A stretch of 64,000 bases of DNA from Labyrinthula sp. Ha (lineage: Eukaryota; Sar; Bigyra; Labyrinthulida; Labyrinthulaceae): assembly GCA_015227615.1 (NCBI GenBank), contig JAALGZ010000064.1, positions 1 to 64,000 of the forward strand. The letters run 5' to 3'. The notes beneath the pieces were generated by a model, which was given only the letters and a program-made list of their open reading frames with translations, was not told the DNA's origin and ran no database searches. Numbering within the stretch: position 1 is the first letter of the stretch; each line of letters opens with the position of its first letter. Both the position numbers and the translations under genes were made by a program. Shown here one piece after another: positions 1 to 11,700 of the stretch.

Positions 1-4
1 AGTG

Positions 5-119
5 TGTAAAAAGTAAGTATTTAAAAGTATTTCTTGTATTATGTATTGTGTCTTATGTAGTTAATTGATAATTGCCCAAAATATATATTTAATTGTAACT
101 TGTAAATCTGTAAATGCTA
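5..119 (-). repeat. 3' LTR of the copia element
   Basis: This 115-bp repeat matches 4734-4848 at all but about two positions. On the element's own strand it is the downstream LTR. It is short for a copia LTR. The boundary at the window edge is inferred from the other copy. Confidence 0.85.
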
Positions 120-199
120 ACTTCGTGCCCGCAAAATGTAAACGGGGATTAGGTAAAAAAAGGTAAAACCATTAAAAAAAACCTAATTTGTGTCGTAAG

Positions 200-3100
200 T
201 TAGATTAAAGTATGTTTCCATTGAAATTTTGAAGTTGCAGCTTTCCAAAACTTATTAAATGTTATAAATTCTAAAGGTTTAGTAAGAGCATCTGAAAAAT
301 TGAACTGTCTTGAAATGTAGGCAACAGTCAGATTAGAATTTTTGAGATGAGATTTAATGAATGCTACCTGTACTGCTGCAAACTTGTACCTAAGTGTTAA
401 AGGTCTTTGTAATGTCTTTACAGTTGATGCTGAATCAGTAAGAATGCCGAGCTTTGCGTTTGAATTTGTCATTTCAGTAACTAAGCCTTGAATGTAAAGT
501 AGGTGTTTAGTTGCTCTGTAGACTTCGTAAAGTTCTGCATTAGGAGCAGAAGTAGCAATGATTGCCTGATTTGAAGCATGTGCAGAAACTAAAGTGCTGT
601 CAAGGTAGAGGTACCTACCTGAAGTTGATCTTCTAGAAATTGCGTTAGTTGCAAAAGAGGCGTCAACTACAGCAACAATTTGATGAAATTTAGTAATTGT
701 TTCCATTCTGAAGGTTCTTTTGAAAGATCGATTCTGTTGTAAGTAGCCTAGTAGGCTTTGAAGTGCAATCCAGTGTTTAACTGATGGTTCAGTAGACCCA
801 GTTGCAATCTTACTTAGAGCTAACAAAATGTCCAACCTGGCATGTCTCAAAAAGCCTAAGCTACCCAAACACTCTCGAAAAGGCACTTTGTGTTTAAGTT
901 TTTCCACTGGTTGTGTGTCAAAATCAGATTGAATCGGAATGTTAGAGATTTTGATGAAAGACTGAAATTTGTTTAAAGTCTTGCGCAAGTAGCTTTCTTG
1001 TTGAAGGTAGTAGTTTCCAAGCTCATCTCTCTCAATCACGCACCCAAGGAAGTCAACTGTTTGGTTGATTTCAGTAGTTTTTAACTTGAAATGTTTCTTG
1101 AGTGCTTGAGTGCAATGTTGAATTCTAGCAAGAGTACCCAGTAAAAGTAAATCGTCAACGTAAGAAAGAATGTAGATGTCTTTTCCAAAGAAAACACATT
1201 CATCGTACTGCGATTGGTTAAGTTTGAGTGATGTTTTCATGATGTTTGAAAAACGATTCCACCAAATTAGTGGTGCCTCACGTAACCCGTAGAGGTTTCT
1301 TTTAATTAGTAAGACGTGATCTTTTCTAAGTGAGAAGTCAGGATGTCCTTCAGGAATTTCTGCAAAAAGTTTAACATCTTTTGGTAGAGGTGCGTAGAGA
1401 AAAGCAGCTTCTACATCTGCTGTTCTGAATGAAAATTGCTGTTGAGCAGCTAGAGTTAGAGCTGTTGCAAGGCTGTCTAGGTGTAGAGTAGGAGAAGAGT
1501 AGTCTGCTTGAAGTTTGTACTTTTGATGACGTCCATTGAAGACAAGTCGAGCTTTTGCTAGACCACTTCTTTTTCTTGTTAAAACAAAGATTAATTTTCC
1601 AACCTCGTCGTTTGTGTTAATTTCTGAGCGTTTCACGATGCTAAGAACATTTCTAGAATGCATGTGATGAAGCTCCTTCTGAATTGCCTTGTCGTACTCT
1701 TCCTTTTGTGGATGGTTGGCGAGGTCTTTGTACATTCTCGGGTGTTGCTTAAGTTTTGAGTCTAAAATCATTTCTTTTAGTTTTTCTTTTTGTCTGGGAG
1801 TTCGATTTTTAATCTTGTGTTTCTTTGACTCTGAAGTTTCGTAAACAAAGTAGTTTAAGGAGTTTTCAAAACGTTTTGGAAGTTTAAGTGTTCTTCCTGT
1901 TCGAGAGTGTGTTTGTTTGAAGATCGGGTGCTGTTGTGTACCTTCAGTGTCTAAGGTGCTAGGTTCAACAGGTGCAGTTGCGGGTGTTTCTTCATCATCT
2001 TCTGGAAGATTGGTTTCTTCTGGTGTAGTACTAAAGTTGCTAGTTTCAAAGTTTAGAGATTGACTTGGTTCTTTGATTGAATCATCATCAGTGCCACTAC
2101 TCTTTGTAGAGTCAGCTTCGTAAAGATTCATTGAATGTTTTGAAATTTTAATCAACGGTAACTTTTCTGCTCTTGAAATTGAATCATGAAATTTAGTTTC
2201 TACGAAATGAATGTCTTGTAATTGTGCATGTGAGATTCTTTTTGTTCTTTTGTTTAGTAAGGTACAAGTAAGGAAAGATCCAAGTGGATCGAAGCCAAGA
2301 AAAATCAATGGAATTGAAACATCATTGAACTTGTCTTTTCTTTGCTGAGTTGGCACAATTTTGTGTGCTAAACATCCAAAAACTTTTACATGTTGGAGCT
2401 TTGGTTTGTACCCATGAAAAACTTCAAGAGGGGTTAGGTTTTCCAAGGCGATGTGAGGTAATCTGTTTTTAATGAAGGAAGCGTGGTTGAAAGCAAATTT
2501 CCACCAGTCAGTGGAGAGTTTTGCATGTTTAAGCGCAAATCTAGGAAGTGTTCTAAGTGAAAGAATTGAACGTTCTGCTAAACCATTTGTTTCTCCATGT
2601 CTTTCCGGAGTTGCAAGTTTAAAACGGATTTTGTTTTCATGAAGTGTGCTAAGAAATTCTGTAGTTAAAAATCCAGTTTGTCTGTCCAAAACAAGAAGAT
2701 TGCAAGTTGTTTTTGACTGGCTAAGTAAATTGGAAAAGCTGTGTTTCAAGTCAGTTGATTTGGTTGAGAGTGAGAACGATGTCCAAATCCATCGAGTAAA
2801 TTGATCAGCAACCACCAACATGCATCCTGTGTGGTGCCTGCTTGGTAGCAGCAGGTCCAAATGCCAAACCTGATTTTTCTTCCGTGCCTTAGTCTTAAGG
2901 AGCGAATCAGTTTTCAAAGGCATTCGTCTCATCTTGGTTAAGGCACATGTTTCACAGTCCGAGCTAGTAAATTTCTCGTTTTCAAAAAGCCCAAGGTGAG
3001 AAAGTTTGTTTGTTGATGCATGCATGAACCTGTAGTGCCAGATCGAGTCTGGTGAATGATCCAGGGTTGTGTAGCAAGGATCCGTGCTGTGTTCAATCCA

Positions 3101-4696
3101 AGCTTTACTGATGCCATTAATGTTCTGAAGCTTGCTGTGCTCACCATTTGCAAACTTGATCGATCCATGTGAAGGATCGTAGTTGATGTTGCATCCCAAC
3201 TGGTAGAGGAGCTTGTTTGAAAGTAAACATGTTTCTGCATCTTTGATGTAGTAAGCTGGAAGTGTTAGAGATCTTGTAGTGTCAGAAAATTTGATCTGAA
3301 CTGTTCCAACATCTGTGATCATCACTTTGTTTTTCAAAACTTGAATCGTGTTTTCGTTTTTGTAAAGGTTTAGATGAGTAAAGAAGCACGGGTCGTTAAA
3401 AACATTGCAACTAGAACCAGTGTCAATGACACAAGAGACCAAATTCTGTCCTTCTGTTTGTGAGTTCTTGACATTTTCTTCAGCCAGGTAAGATTGGGAG
3501 GTATATTTGTTTGTAAGGAAAGTGACAAATCTTTCAGGAGCTACAAGTGGTTTTTCTTCTGTGATGTAAGTTGCTACATTTGAGGGCTGAGTTTGTTTAC
3601 CTGTGTTGTTGAATGTCTTTGGTGTTCTGTTTTTCCTGTTCTTAAGACTTTGTAGAAACCTTCTTTCACTGGCAAATCTGGTACACACGCTTTCCAAATG
3701 GTTTCTTCTTCCACATGAGCATGTGTTTCCTTTTGCTTTGCAGCTCCTGTAATGATTGTTGAATCCGCTGGAAAAGTTTTCACCGCACAAGACGCAGGTG
3801 TTTTGTGGAAGTCTAAAGTTGTTTGAGCTCTTCTGATTGTTAGTTTGGTAGTTTGTGAAGTTTACTGTAAGAGTTTCGTCATGTGGTAAAATGCCTCTGG
3901 GATCGTGTGCGTAGACCTTAGAAGAGATTTGAGACTGAACGGTGTTAAGTTTTTCAGTGCTTGTTAAATCTAAATTTGTAAGTGTAGAAAGTAGAATGTT
4001 GTTGCTAGTTCGATTTTCCTTGATCTTTGAAACGTAAATCATTGCCTGGTCAAGCGTCTTCGTAAACATTCCATGTTGTGTACAGAAGGTTAGAGCTTTG
4101 TCGAATTTTTGATTGAAATCCATTAGACTTTCTTCGTTTTTCCATTTTAAGTTCATGAAAGTTGAAAAGATTGCAGAAAGTTGCGTGTCACGTGACAGGT
4201 AAAAGCTGTGACCTAGAGTTCGAATGATTTTGTTCAGTCTGTAAGGGTAGGTGAGACTTGTAAGGTAGTCAATTTGTTCGGGAAAGAATGTGATCAAATG
4301 ATCAGAAATGAATTCGTCCGCATCTTCGGAAAGGACAAAGTAGTCTGTTTTGGTAGCATTTGAAAAATCAGGAAGTTGCTCTGGGTTGATTGAGTCCACC
4401 AGTAAGTCCAAGTGTTTTCTTCCCATTTCTCTGCAGACTTTGTTAAGTTGGACAGCTTCACCAGCTTTTTCTGTGTTTTCCACTACTGTTCCATCACTTG
4501 AGTAAGTAGACTCTACGCAGGTAAGATTCAGCTGCTTAATGTACAGCTCAATGAACCTCTTGAGTGTGATGAAGTTTTCTTGCGTTCTCAAATCCAAAAC
4601 CTTATTTTTGAGTGCGTCAGAGAGAATTAACTTCGCAGCTTTCGTCGTTTGAGGGAGAATAGTATTGTCCTTAAATCTAACAGTGTAGAGGACCAT
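200..4696 (-). CDS. Copia gag-pol polyprotein
   Basis: A single 1498-residue reading frame carries the whole copia polyprotein. A gag-like N-terminal part is followed by Cys/His clusters near residues 297-335 (CVLCGENF, then CSCGRRNHLESVC). The aspartic protease motif DTGSS is near residue 424. The GAG-pre-integrase zinc-binding segment is near 553-600. The integrase core begins near 611 (HLDLLLP) and ends with the NGLAERS helix. Reverse transcriptase carries LYGLREAPLIWWNRF and the catalytic YVDD near 1179. RNase H begins near 1345 (VVDASFA) and holds the ELYEVYRATKHLL helix. The start is the ATG at 4696, about 37 bases inside the 5' LTR. Having gag and pol in one frame is usual for many copia elements. 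No extra domain such as a methyltransferase is present. Confidence 0.93.
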   Translation of the reverse strand: MVLYTVRFKDNTILPQTTKAAKLILSDALKNKVLDLRTQENFITLKRFIELYIKQLNLTCVESTYSSDGTVVENTEKAGEAVQLNKVCREMGRKHLDLLVDSINPEQLPDFSNATKTDYFVLSEDADEFISDHLITFFPEQIDYLTSLTYPYRLNKIIRTLGHSFYLSRDTQLSAIFSTFMNLKWKNEESLMDFNQKFDKALTFCTQHGMFTKTLDQAMIYVSKIKENRTSNNILLSTLTNLDLTSTEKLNTVQSQISSKVYAHDPRGILPHDETLTVNFTNYQTNNQKSSNNFRLPQNTCVLCGENFSSGFNNHYRSCKAKGNTCSCGRRNHLESVCTRFASERRFLQSLKNRKNRTPKTFNNTGKQTQPSNVATYITEEKPLVAPERFVTFLTNKYTSQSYLAEENVKNSQTEGQNLVSCVIDTGSSCNVFNDPCFFTHLNLYKNENTIQVLKNKVMITDVGTVQIKFSDTTRSLTLPAYYIKDAETCLLSNKLLYQLGCNINYDPSHGSIKFANGEHSKLQNINGISKAWIEHSTDPCYTTLDHSPDSIWHYRFMHASTNKLSHLGLFENEKFTSSDCETCALTKMRRMPLKTDSLLKTKARKKNQVWHLDLLLPSRHHTGCMLVVADQFTRWIWTSFSLSTKSTDLKHSFSNLLSQSKTTCNLLVLDRQTGFLTTEFLSTLHENKIRFKLATPERHGETNGLAERSILSLRTLPRFALKHAKLSTDWWKFAFNHASFIKNRLPHIALENLTPLEVFHGYKPKLQHVKVFGCLAHKIVPTQQRKDKFNDVSIPLIFLGFDPLGSFLTCTLLNKRTKRISHAQLQDIHFVETKFHDSISRAEKLPLIKISKHSMNLYEADSTKSSGTDDDSIKEPSQSLNFETSNFSTTPEETNLPEDDEETPATAPVEPSTLDTEGTQQHPIFKQTHSRTGRTLKLPKRFENSLNYFVYETSESKKHKIKNRTPRQKEKLKEMILDSKLKQHPRMYKDLANHPQKEEYDKAIQKELHHMHSRNVLSIVKRSEINTNDEVGKLIFVLTRKRSGLAKARLVFNGRHQKYKLQADYSSPTLHLDSLATALTLAAQQQFSFRTADVEAAFLYAPLPKDVKLFAEIPEGHPDFSLRKDHVLLIKRNLYGLREAPLIWWNRFSNIMKTSLKLNQSQYDECVFFGKDIYILSYVDDLLLLGTLARIQHCTQALKKHFKLKTTEINQTVDFLGCVIERDELGNYYLQQESYLRKTLNKFQSFIKISNIPIQSDFDTQPVEKLKHKVPFRECLGSLGFLRHARLDILLALSKIATGSTEPSVKHWIALQSLLGYLQQNRSFKRTFRMETITKFHQIVAVVDASFATNAISRRSTSGRYLYLDSTLVSAHASNQAIIATSAPNAELYEVYRATKHLLYIQGLVTEMTNSNAKLGILTDSASTVKTLQRPLTLRYKFAAVQVAFIKSHLKNSNLTVAYISRQFNFSDALTKPLEFITFNKFWKAATSKFQWKHTLI

Positions 4697-4733
4697 TTGC
4701 CAGTCGCAACCAAGTAAATATCAAGTATGAAAG

Positions 4734-4848
4734 TGTAAAAAGTAAGTATTTAAAAGTATTTCTTGTATTATGTATTGTGTCTTATGTAGTTAATTGATAA
4801 TTGCCCAAAATATATATTTAATTGTAACTTGTAAATCTTTAAATGCCA
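4734..4848 (-). repeat. 5' LTR of the copia element
   Basis: This is the upstream LTR on the element's strand, 115 bp, nearly identical to 5-119. The sequence just inside it does not start with TGG, and I could not match it to a particular tRNA. Confidence 0.85.
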
Positions 4849-6027
4849 ACTCCTGCTAGCTCACCTTTAAATACTTTTTCAACTCAGTAGCCGCAACAAT
4901 TTCTCCGATAGTTCTCAACTGTATTAGGTTTTGCTTCCCTTGGGCGTGAAAACTACTGAAAGATTGATTTTCCTGATCTGAAGTCAATTCAGCTGTAAAG
5001 TAGGAAATAGGGGAGCAAATTTATTTGTTGCAAAATAGGGTAATAACATAATTCCCAACTCACTCCATTGAAGCAGAAGAATCGAGCAATTCAACGCCTA
5101 TGAATGCACAAAAATCGTCTCAATTTTGTGGCAGACTGAGTATTGCACTATATAAGTGTTCTAATTGTAGGATTTGGTTCCAAGAGGTTAGAAAGAGAAA
5201 AGGGATTAATTTTAAAATACATATGAAAATAAGTTAACTTCTAACAGGATTATTTACTTCCGCGAATGCAAATATTCAAAGGAGATTTAGCATCTTTGCC
5301 CAGTAAAGAAAACATTCTAGATTTCTTTGCAAGAGTAAAGACTAGAATGGGTTAGCAAATATTAATATATAATGTAAGTCACGAAATAGTGGTTTTATTG
5401 GCAATCTTCATGAAGTGTGGTAGCAGTTTGTATGTTTTGGTAGTACATGCTTTATAAATTGCACTCATGGTTTATTTAATGAAACATATGAACATTTAAA
5501 TGAAACAGTTGGTAATATTTCGAAAAGAATCAGACGCTTATACCCAAACTATTTTTATTTTTTTTATTCTCTATGAATTTATAGGATACTTTTTGGTTAA
5601 AGGGAGTATTATCTGCTTCGTGGAATTTACAATGGAATGATTACCGTGATACTAAAAGTTTTTCTATAAAAGTCATACCGTTATAATAGTGGTAGAATTA
5701 TAAGAAGTTATTTCCACAGTGTAATATTTCACCTCATTTATAGAATTTATTTTCTTGGACTTTATCCCTGTCTTCTTTTATCTTTCTTATCATCAACATC
5801 ATGTAAATAAATTTATATTATCTAATCGAAAACTTACCGAAAAGAATGTATTATTGGATTTTCTATCAAGTACAGTTCAAACAAATATACAGTGACAAAA
5901 TCATCCAAAATCATCCAAAATCATCATAATCATCATCTTTTCTTAAACTCGATATATATTTTGTTGTCAATAGTGGACATTCCATCATTTATTCAAAACA
6001 GTTTCATTTCAAATAGAAACATAAAAA
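4849..6027. other. Intergenic, no gene recognised
   Basis: This AT-rich stretch lies between the copia element and the membrane-protein gene. No reading frame longer than chance expectation, RNA gene or element end was recognised, apart from the small tandem repeat at 5897-5937. Confidence 0.6.
5897..5937 (+). repeat. Short tandem repeat (AAAATCATCC then ATC)
   Basis: Three tandem AAAATCATC units pass into a short run of CATCAT/AATCATCATC, about 41 bp in all. It lies about 90 bp upstream of the membrane-protein start. No function is evident. Confidence 0.8.
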
Positions 6028-7537
6028 ATGACTAAACATAAAAATAAGAATAAAACATGGACGAAGATTGGAAATTGTTTAGGGAACACTGCAACTAATT
6101 GTGTGAAACCGTTTATTTGTGAGAGAAAATATGAAGAAGTGGATTATCTTCGCTTTCCCAAGTTTCCAAACCTAACACCTCCAAGAAGTTGCACCAAGGA
6201 AGAACAATTCTTCATAAGTTACAAAAAAGTCCTTGTAAAAGGAATGGTTGGAACCGTATAATCTTATAGTGTTTATTTATATTTAGGTTCTTGTTGCATT
6301 AATCGTATGGTTTTTTATACTATTCGATCAAGGAAGTGCTAACGGGTTCATTGAATCTACAGGCACCCCTGATTTCCGCCAATTTTTCTCTGCGAGCTAT
6401 TGTGATGATTAGTTTGTCGAAGAAGATGATGATTTCTCTTTGGAGGCTGCATTTCAAGAGGCAATTACACAAAATTGTGAGAGCCTACAGGAGTTGTCCT
6501 TAAAGTTGTCACAACTTGATCCAAATGAAACGGATTTTGAGGTTGAATGTAAAGATCTATCAGAGATTGAAAATTCTGGTGAAGGAGACCAAAACAATGA
6601 AGACAATACAAGTGCAAATAACAATACTGGTTCCTCTAGTACTTTTGCTAAGGAATTTTGTAAATTTAAAACGATGGTAATTCTTATCAATTGGGTATTA
6701 CTTCTTCCTGTTCTCTTAGAAAGTATTGCGGTAATTGGAATACTATTAGTTTCTAGTGTAAAGGGAAAAATAATTATTGGAATTGCAAATGGAGCATATG
6801 TTGGAGAGGATGACATCATTTCCGAATGTATTTCAGAAAACCCAATTCAACGTTTGTGGTTTTCTTTCATTGGGTTATTCTTGTTACCGCTGAAGTTGGT
6901 TGGTGGAAATTGCTATTGTCATTCTTGTGCATTTAGCTGTTCATGTATCTGTAAGTGCTGCGTTATACCTAACTGTAGAAAGGTTAGATTTTTTTGTAGT
7001 AGTTGCGAGAGATGGGGAGACTGTTGTTCGCTCTTTCGTTCAATACTTTGGTTGTTGTGGTATACTATGATCCTTTTACCAGATCTTGTACTCAGTTGCA
7101 TGCTCTTTCCAGTTTCATATTTTGTCTTGCTGCAAAGAAATTCTCTTGAAAGTTTAATAGTTGGTCTAGCTGCTGTTCAATTCTTTGCCCGGATTGATGA
7201 TTTATTCGTAAATAAGTTATTTTACCCTAGGAGAAGTACTGCTGGAATTCTTCAAAACTATGCTGATCCTCATCCAAGAGCAGTTAACGCTAGGTACAGA
7301 CCATTTAGGCAGTATGAAGCTACAAAAAACCACTTTGATTTCGGACTAGCACCAGATCCTATAGAGAGTACTGGAATGTGTCAATCTTGTTGCTCGTTTT
7401 CTTTCGACGAAATGAAGGATAAGCTTTCTTCCTGCTGTACAGAAGAGGAAAAAAGAAAAGAGAGTCGTTTATTTTTTCGTAATTTTGAAAAAGAAGCTGC
7501 TCCAGAGGCTATGGTGATGCTCGCAAAAGATATTTAA
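6028..7537 (+). CDS. Unrecognised Cys-rich multi-span membrane protein
   Basis: Exon 1 (6028-6255) encodes a basic, Lys-rich start (MTKHKNKNK) and the segment PFICERKYEEVDYLRFPKF. A 31-nt intron (6256-6286) is supported because removing it adds a typical membrane helix (VLVALIVWFFILF). The long exon then encodes an acidic Asn/Ser-rich linker, at least three hydrophobic helices (for example MVILINWVLLLPVLLES and LWLLWYTMILLPDLVLS), a dense Cys cluster between helices (CYCHSCAFSCSCICKCC) and a cytosolic-looking tail. One in-frame TAG (6410-6412) lies between exon 2 and the acidic linker. I cannot tell whether this is a sequencing error, a further small intron, read-through or a disabled gene. 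The final stop is TAA at 7537. The family is not recognised; a membrane channel or sensor would be only a guess. Confidence 0.6.
6256..6286 (+). other. Probable 31-nt intron
   Basis: It starts GTATAA and ends ATTTAG. It falls in phase 0 after codon 76. Removing it bypasses a stop and opens a hydrophobic membrane helix. Its length and borders resemble the better supported 27-29-nt introns of the Roco and SF3A3-like genes. Confidence 0.65.
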
Positions 7538-8000
7538 GTATTAATTTTTAAATCTTAGAATCTTAAGTGATTTTTTTGTTTTTTAATATCTGGAGCTTTT
7601 GCCTGAAGATGTTTCATACAGTATTCGAAGTTTATGTTTACTATTTACTAAATTCAGTGTTAAGCGTTTTAAATTGAACCAAGAAACAAAGATGTAACCC
7701 AAAGTTAAACCATGGTGACGTAGTAAGAAAATAGAATTCATAAATTTTCTGAAGGATAAATAAAATGATGTTTTTGTTTATTCTATACAGCTAAGATTTG
7801 TTCTTACTCTGAGAGTCAAATTTTTCGAACATTAATTATACATATCTTTTTTAAATATATTGTTGTTTATATTAAAGCGTTTTAAGTGTCCACAAGATAA
7901 ACCAAACGTCCGCGGATAAGGTTCTTAGGTTGTATAATAATCGGCTTCAATAACAATAATATAAAACTTTTAGCTTTTGTTTTGATTATTCTTTCTTTTA
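7538..8000. other. Intergenic, no gene recognised
   Basis: This is the 3' flank of the membrane-protein gene, up to the GTTAT target duplication of element A. It is AT-rich and shows no supported feature. Confidence 0.6.
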
Positions 8001-8005
8001 GTTAT

Positions 8006-8766
8006 ATTGCGTTTATCGTCTTCCTGTAATTTACTCTTAAGACGTCCGCGGAAGAAAAAACCAATCACAAACACAACTTGGACCTTGTAAAAGACCTCAG
8101 ATCCAATAAAATAGGGTTTCGCGTTAGATATAAACTCAATAAACTTCCTTTTATAATTCACTAAAAAACTCTTTTTCTCTTTTTTTTATATCGCTTAACA
8201 GTTAGTAAAAAACGGAAATATATGTCAAATACTACTTTCAACTTTCCTGAATATTGTATATTTCAACTCAGTTCCAACACCATATTATGCAGGATTCCTA
8301 TACCAAAATTCCCAAATGACCATGTCATCCCTCAATCGTAACTAACGATATCTCGTTTTTAATTTATATCAACAAATGTCACCAAATGTAAATTCATAGG
8401 AGAAAACATCGATGAACAAACCACCCTTTCATCTCATCACGGGCGAATTTTATCACATAATACGAAAGAGAAAAGACTGTAAATTAGGTTCTCGATTTGA
8501 CCAAATCAACTGTAACTCTTCGAAAACACTTCAGAATAAACCAAAAACTTCACAATATCTTCGTATCATCTCATAAATTCATATTATACCAAAATTTCAC
8601 TTGTATATCAACATTTACCAAAGTTTCTTTCACATCTTTATTTCTTAGTAACATCAAGAACATCAAAGACAAGCATTTTTGGAATCAACCACCTGAGACA
8701 CAGCTGAAACAAAACATATATCGCAACTACATTAAACCATAAGATATTTCACATAAAACCACAACA
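8006..8766 (-). repeat. 3' LTR of element A
   Basis: This 761-bp LTR is over 99 percent identical to 13366-14126. On the element's strand it starts TGTTGTGG and ends CGCAAT. The end in AAT instead of CA is supported by the position of the GTTAT duplication. A small open frame inside both LTR copies is not treated as a gene. Confidence 0.92.
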
Positions 8767-8789
8767 CTGCCCCTTTCAGCATCAGGTGG
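8767..8789 (-). other. Polypurine tract region of element A
   Basis: On the minus strand, GAAAGGGGCAG lies directly before the 3' LTR. This is the usual place and composition for the plus-strand primer of an LTR element. Confidence 0.7.
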
Positions 8790-11700
8790 TTATAACTCAT
8801 TTCCAACAGTGAACCAATTCTTCCTCAAATTATTTTTCCGTCCAAATAGTTCCAAAAAACGAGTTTCCTTCTGACAACTGTTCTCTAACAACTCATATAA
8901 TTCCACTGGTTTTTGGGCGTTACCAGTTCTTTTACCATATAATATTTCTTTGCCCAATGATCTTGTAACTAAAACCTTCGGTAGCTCACCTTTGACCCCT
9001 AAAATGCACTCCTCCGTGCAACGCATTGTAAGGTTACCGAGTGTGGATAATATTTTATTGTGTCCATTTGTTTTTATCCAAATAAAACGTCCCATCATGC
9101 GAATTCCGTTTCGATGAAATAATTCTTGAACAATATTTTCCTTTCCTTTAATAACCCAAACGCAACAGAGGGTGTTATGCATCACTGCTTTCAAATTCAA
9201 CTTCAAGATCTCATCATCAGATAAAGTAGAGTAAGACACAGCTGGTCCTCTAACAGGATCCCCGGAGAACACTCTCCATGGGGGATCTACAATCAAAACA
9301 TCAAACTTCTTCTGCGTTTCAGTTAAAAAACATCTAACATCACCTTTGTAAAACCTCCCAACACCTTCTGTGTTCCAAATATAGGCCACACAGTTCAATT
9401 CCTTAAAATCCACTTTAACTAAGTTTGGTGTATCGCACTTTCTTACTTCATATTCTGCATTTCTCATTGGAAAAATATAATTCTCACATAAACTTTCTTT
9501 TACTTCTTCTAACTTTCCTTCAATATCTTTTTCTCTCTTTCTTAGATCACTCCAAAGTTGTTTCAGAAATAATAGAAAACTCTCTTTTCCTCCTACAAAC
9601 TTCGGAAAACAATCATCCAAACTACTATCTTCTTGTTTAACATATTCTAACATCATCTTAACTCCCTCCGTATTTGTTAAATTAAACACTTTCAATTTTT
9701 TTTCCTTTTCTTTCTTCAATTCTTCAAGGCTTTCTCCTAAATCCCTTTTCTGTAAGTTAAATAATAAAACTTCGTCAATCACCTCCCAGCCGACATCCGC
9801 TAGGTTCAAACTTGCTGGATGTCTAGGTGAGACATGAAGCATATCAACCGCTCTCCAAAAATCTAACTCTGTATCGCGACTGTTAGCTCTAGAAATAGCT
9901 TTACAAATAACTTCTAAATCAGCTTCAGTTTTATGGTATTTAGGGTTCAACCACCTCGATAAACAATCAGCTGGAATATTCTGGTAGCCGTCTAAATGAC
10001 AAGCTACCAGGTTTAATTCCATAAACTCCATTGCCCAACGATTTAATCTAGAAGTATGGGACTTTAACTTCGCTTCTCTTGGATTTAATATCTGAACCAA
10101 ATTCTTATGGTCAGTAAATAACACTTTCTCTTTAGCATTGTACTTTAAATAGTACGGAAACTTCTTGACTGCCATTAAAACAGGAAATAATTCTTTGCAC
10201 GAAATGTGCCAATTCAATGCTGATCCTACAAAACTTCCAGAGCTCATACCAATTACTCTGAAATTGCTTAGGAATGGATTCAATCTATCAACCTTCTCAG
10301 AAGTTTGCGAAATATATAAACTGTAAAATCTTTCACTTGCATCTGTGAATAAATGCACGTCTTCTTTTGGATCATAAAAACCAAGCGAATAACTCATAGA
10401 GTCTTTCAACGCTTGCATCATTTCTTCGTAAGTCCTCTCCATTTCTTCAGTCCAGTCAATGGGTACTCTTCTTCTCTCCAAATTCTTCATTTTACCTGTA
10501 ATTTTGTGACTCCCAAGTAACAGTTTTCTTATTTTTGAGAACCCCGGAATAGTCGCTGAAATGAAGTTCGCGGTATAAATAAGTTGAGCAAGTTCGTGTA
10601 AATAAGTAGGTTTTACTCTCTCCAACAACCCTTTAGCATAACTGTTGTCAAAGCTCCAACCATCCTTATTCACTTCACGACCGCAAAACGTCAACTTATC
10701 TGCTACCAACTCACATTTCTCCACATTTAAACGCAATTCCTTCTTCTGAATTTGTGTTAAAAACCTAGACGTATTATCATAGAGTTCTTCCATCGTACCC
10801 CCCATGATAATACTGTCGTCGATCCATTGCATGGCCTTCCTAGGCCAGAGGCCTGAAGGCATTAAAACTTCCTCAATTTGGCGCATAGAAAATAAACTAG
10901 GGGTATTGCACCACCCCTGTGGTGCCCCTAGGAAAGAATATGATACCCCCCATGGGGTTGTAAACGTGAAAAACTCACCAGCTTGCTCTTTGCAAGCTAA
11001 ATAATCAAAGCCAGAAAGTAAGTCAAATCCACAAAAATGCGCATTTCCTTTCACGCGATCCAATTGCAGCTCAATTTTTGGTAGCGTATTTGAAACTTTC
11101 TTCGTAACTCTGTTTAAAGGTCGAAAATCGACCACCAACCTAAAACGTTTAGGTCCCTTCTTGGGCACAACCAGCACACTCATTGCTGTTGTGGGATTTT
11201 TATTCACTTGAATAATACCAGCTTTAACCATATGATTGATCCGAGCGTGTAAGAAATCCTCTTGCTCTTGGCCTAGGGGTAGTTGTTTCTGAACGCCAAC
11301 TTGAGCCCCTTCAATTATATCACATCTTATCGGGATAATCTTCGACAGCTTCGTATAACTATTTGAATCCCCAAAGGTCTGAGCATGTTGCAAAAATAAC
11401 CCTGTGAACTTCCGTTTCCACGCTAAAGAATCATCAAAGTTGGCCACTGGTATATTCTCCAACTTCTCTCGAATAATATTCCTCATTCTTTCATTGTCTT
11501 TTTCAATATCAGTAACCTCTGCACCTGCTCCTAAATCAATGTTTTCAATGTCTAAAAACTCCTCCTCGTTGGGCCAATCCCAACCAAAAACTTGAGGAGG
11601 AATGTTTTTCTCGTTGCTCGGATATATTTCTTTTATCTCAATATCCCTCGCAGCTTCATCTTCCACACCAACGTTGCTAACAAACCATTTAGCAAAACTA

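Larger units (their letters stand above)
5..4848 (-). mobile_element. Ty1/copia LTR retrotransposon, looks whole
   Basis: A complete-looking copia element lies on the minus strand. Two 115-bp direct repeats (5-119 and 4734-4848) flank one long gag-pol reading frame. The two LTRs differ at about 2 of 115 positions, so the insertion is fairly recent. The order of domains (gag, zinc fingers, protease, integrase, reverse transcriptase, RNase H) is the one that defines Ty1/copia. The window begins only 4 bases outside the element, so the target-site duplication cannot be tested. I see no break in the coding region. Confidence 0.93.

Noticed and set aside
6256-6412. One 156-157-nt intron in the membrane-protein gene instead of a 31-nt intron
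   Set aside because: It also restores the frame and would remove the in-frame TAG, so it remains possible. It would discard a clear membrane helix, and all other supported introns are about 28 nt.
6028-7537. A ciliate-like genetic code with TAA/TAG as sense codons
   Set aside because: Long frames (kinase, Roco, element pol) contain no internal TAA or TAG and several genes end in TAA, so the two in-frame stops are better explained case by case.
8497-8742. An 81-codon open frame in the LTR of element A, repeated at 13857-14102
   Set aside because: It occurs only because both LTR copies carry the same sequence. It has no ATG start, no family resemblance and no coding character.
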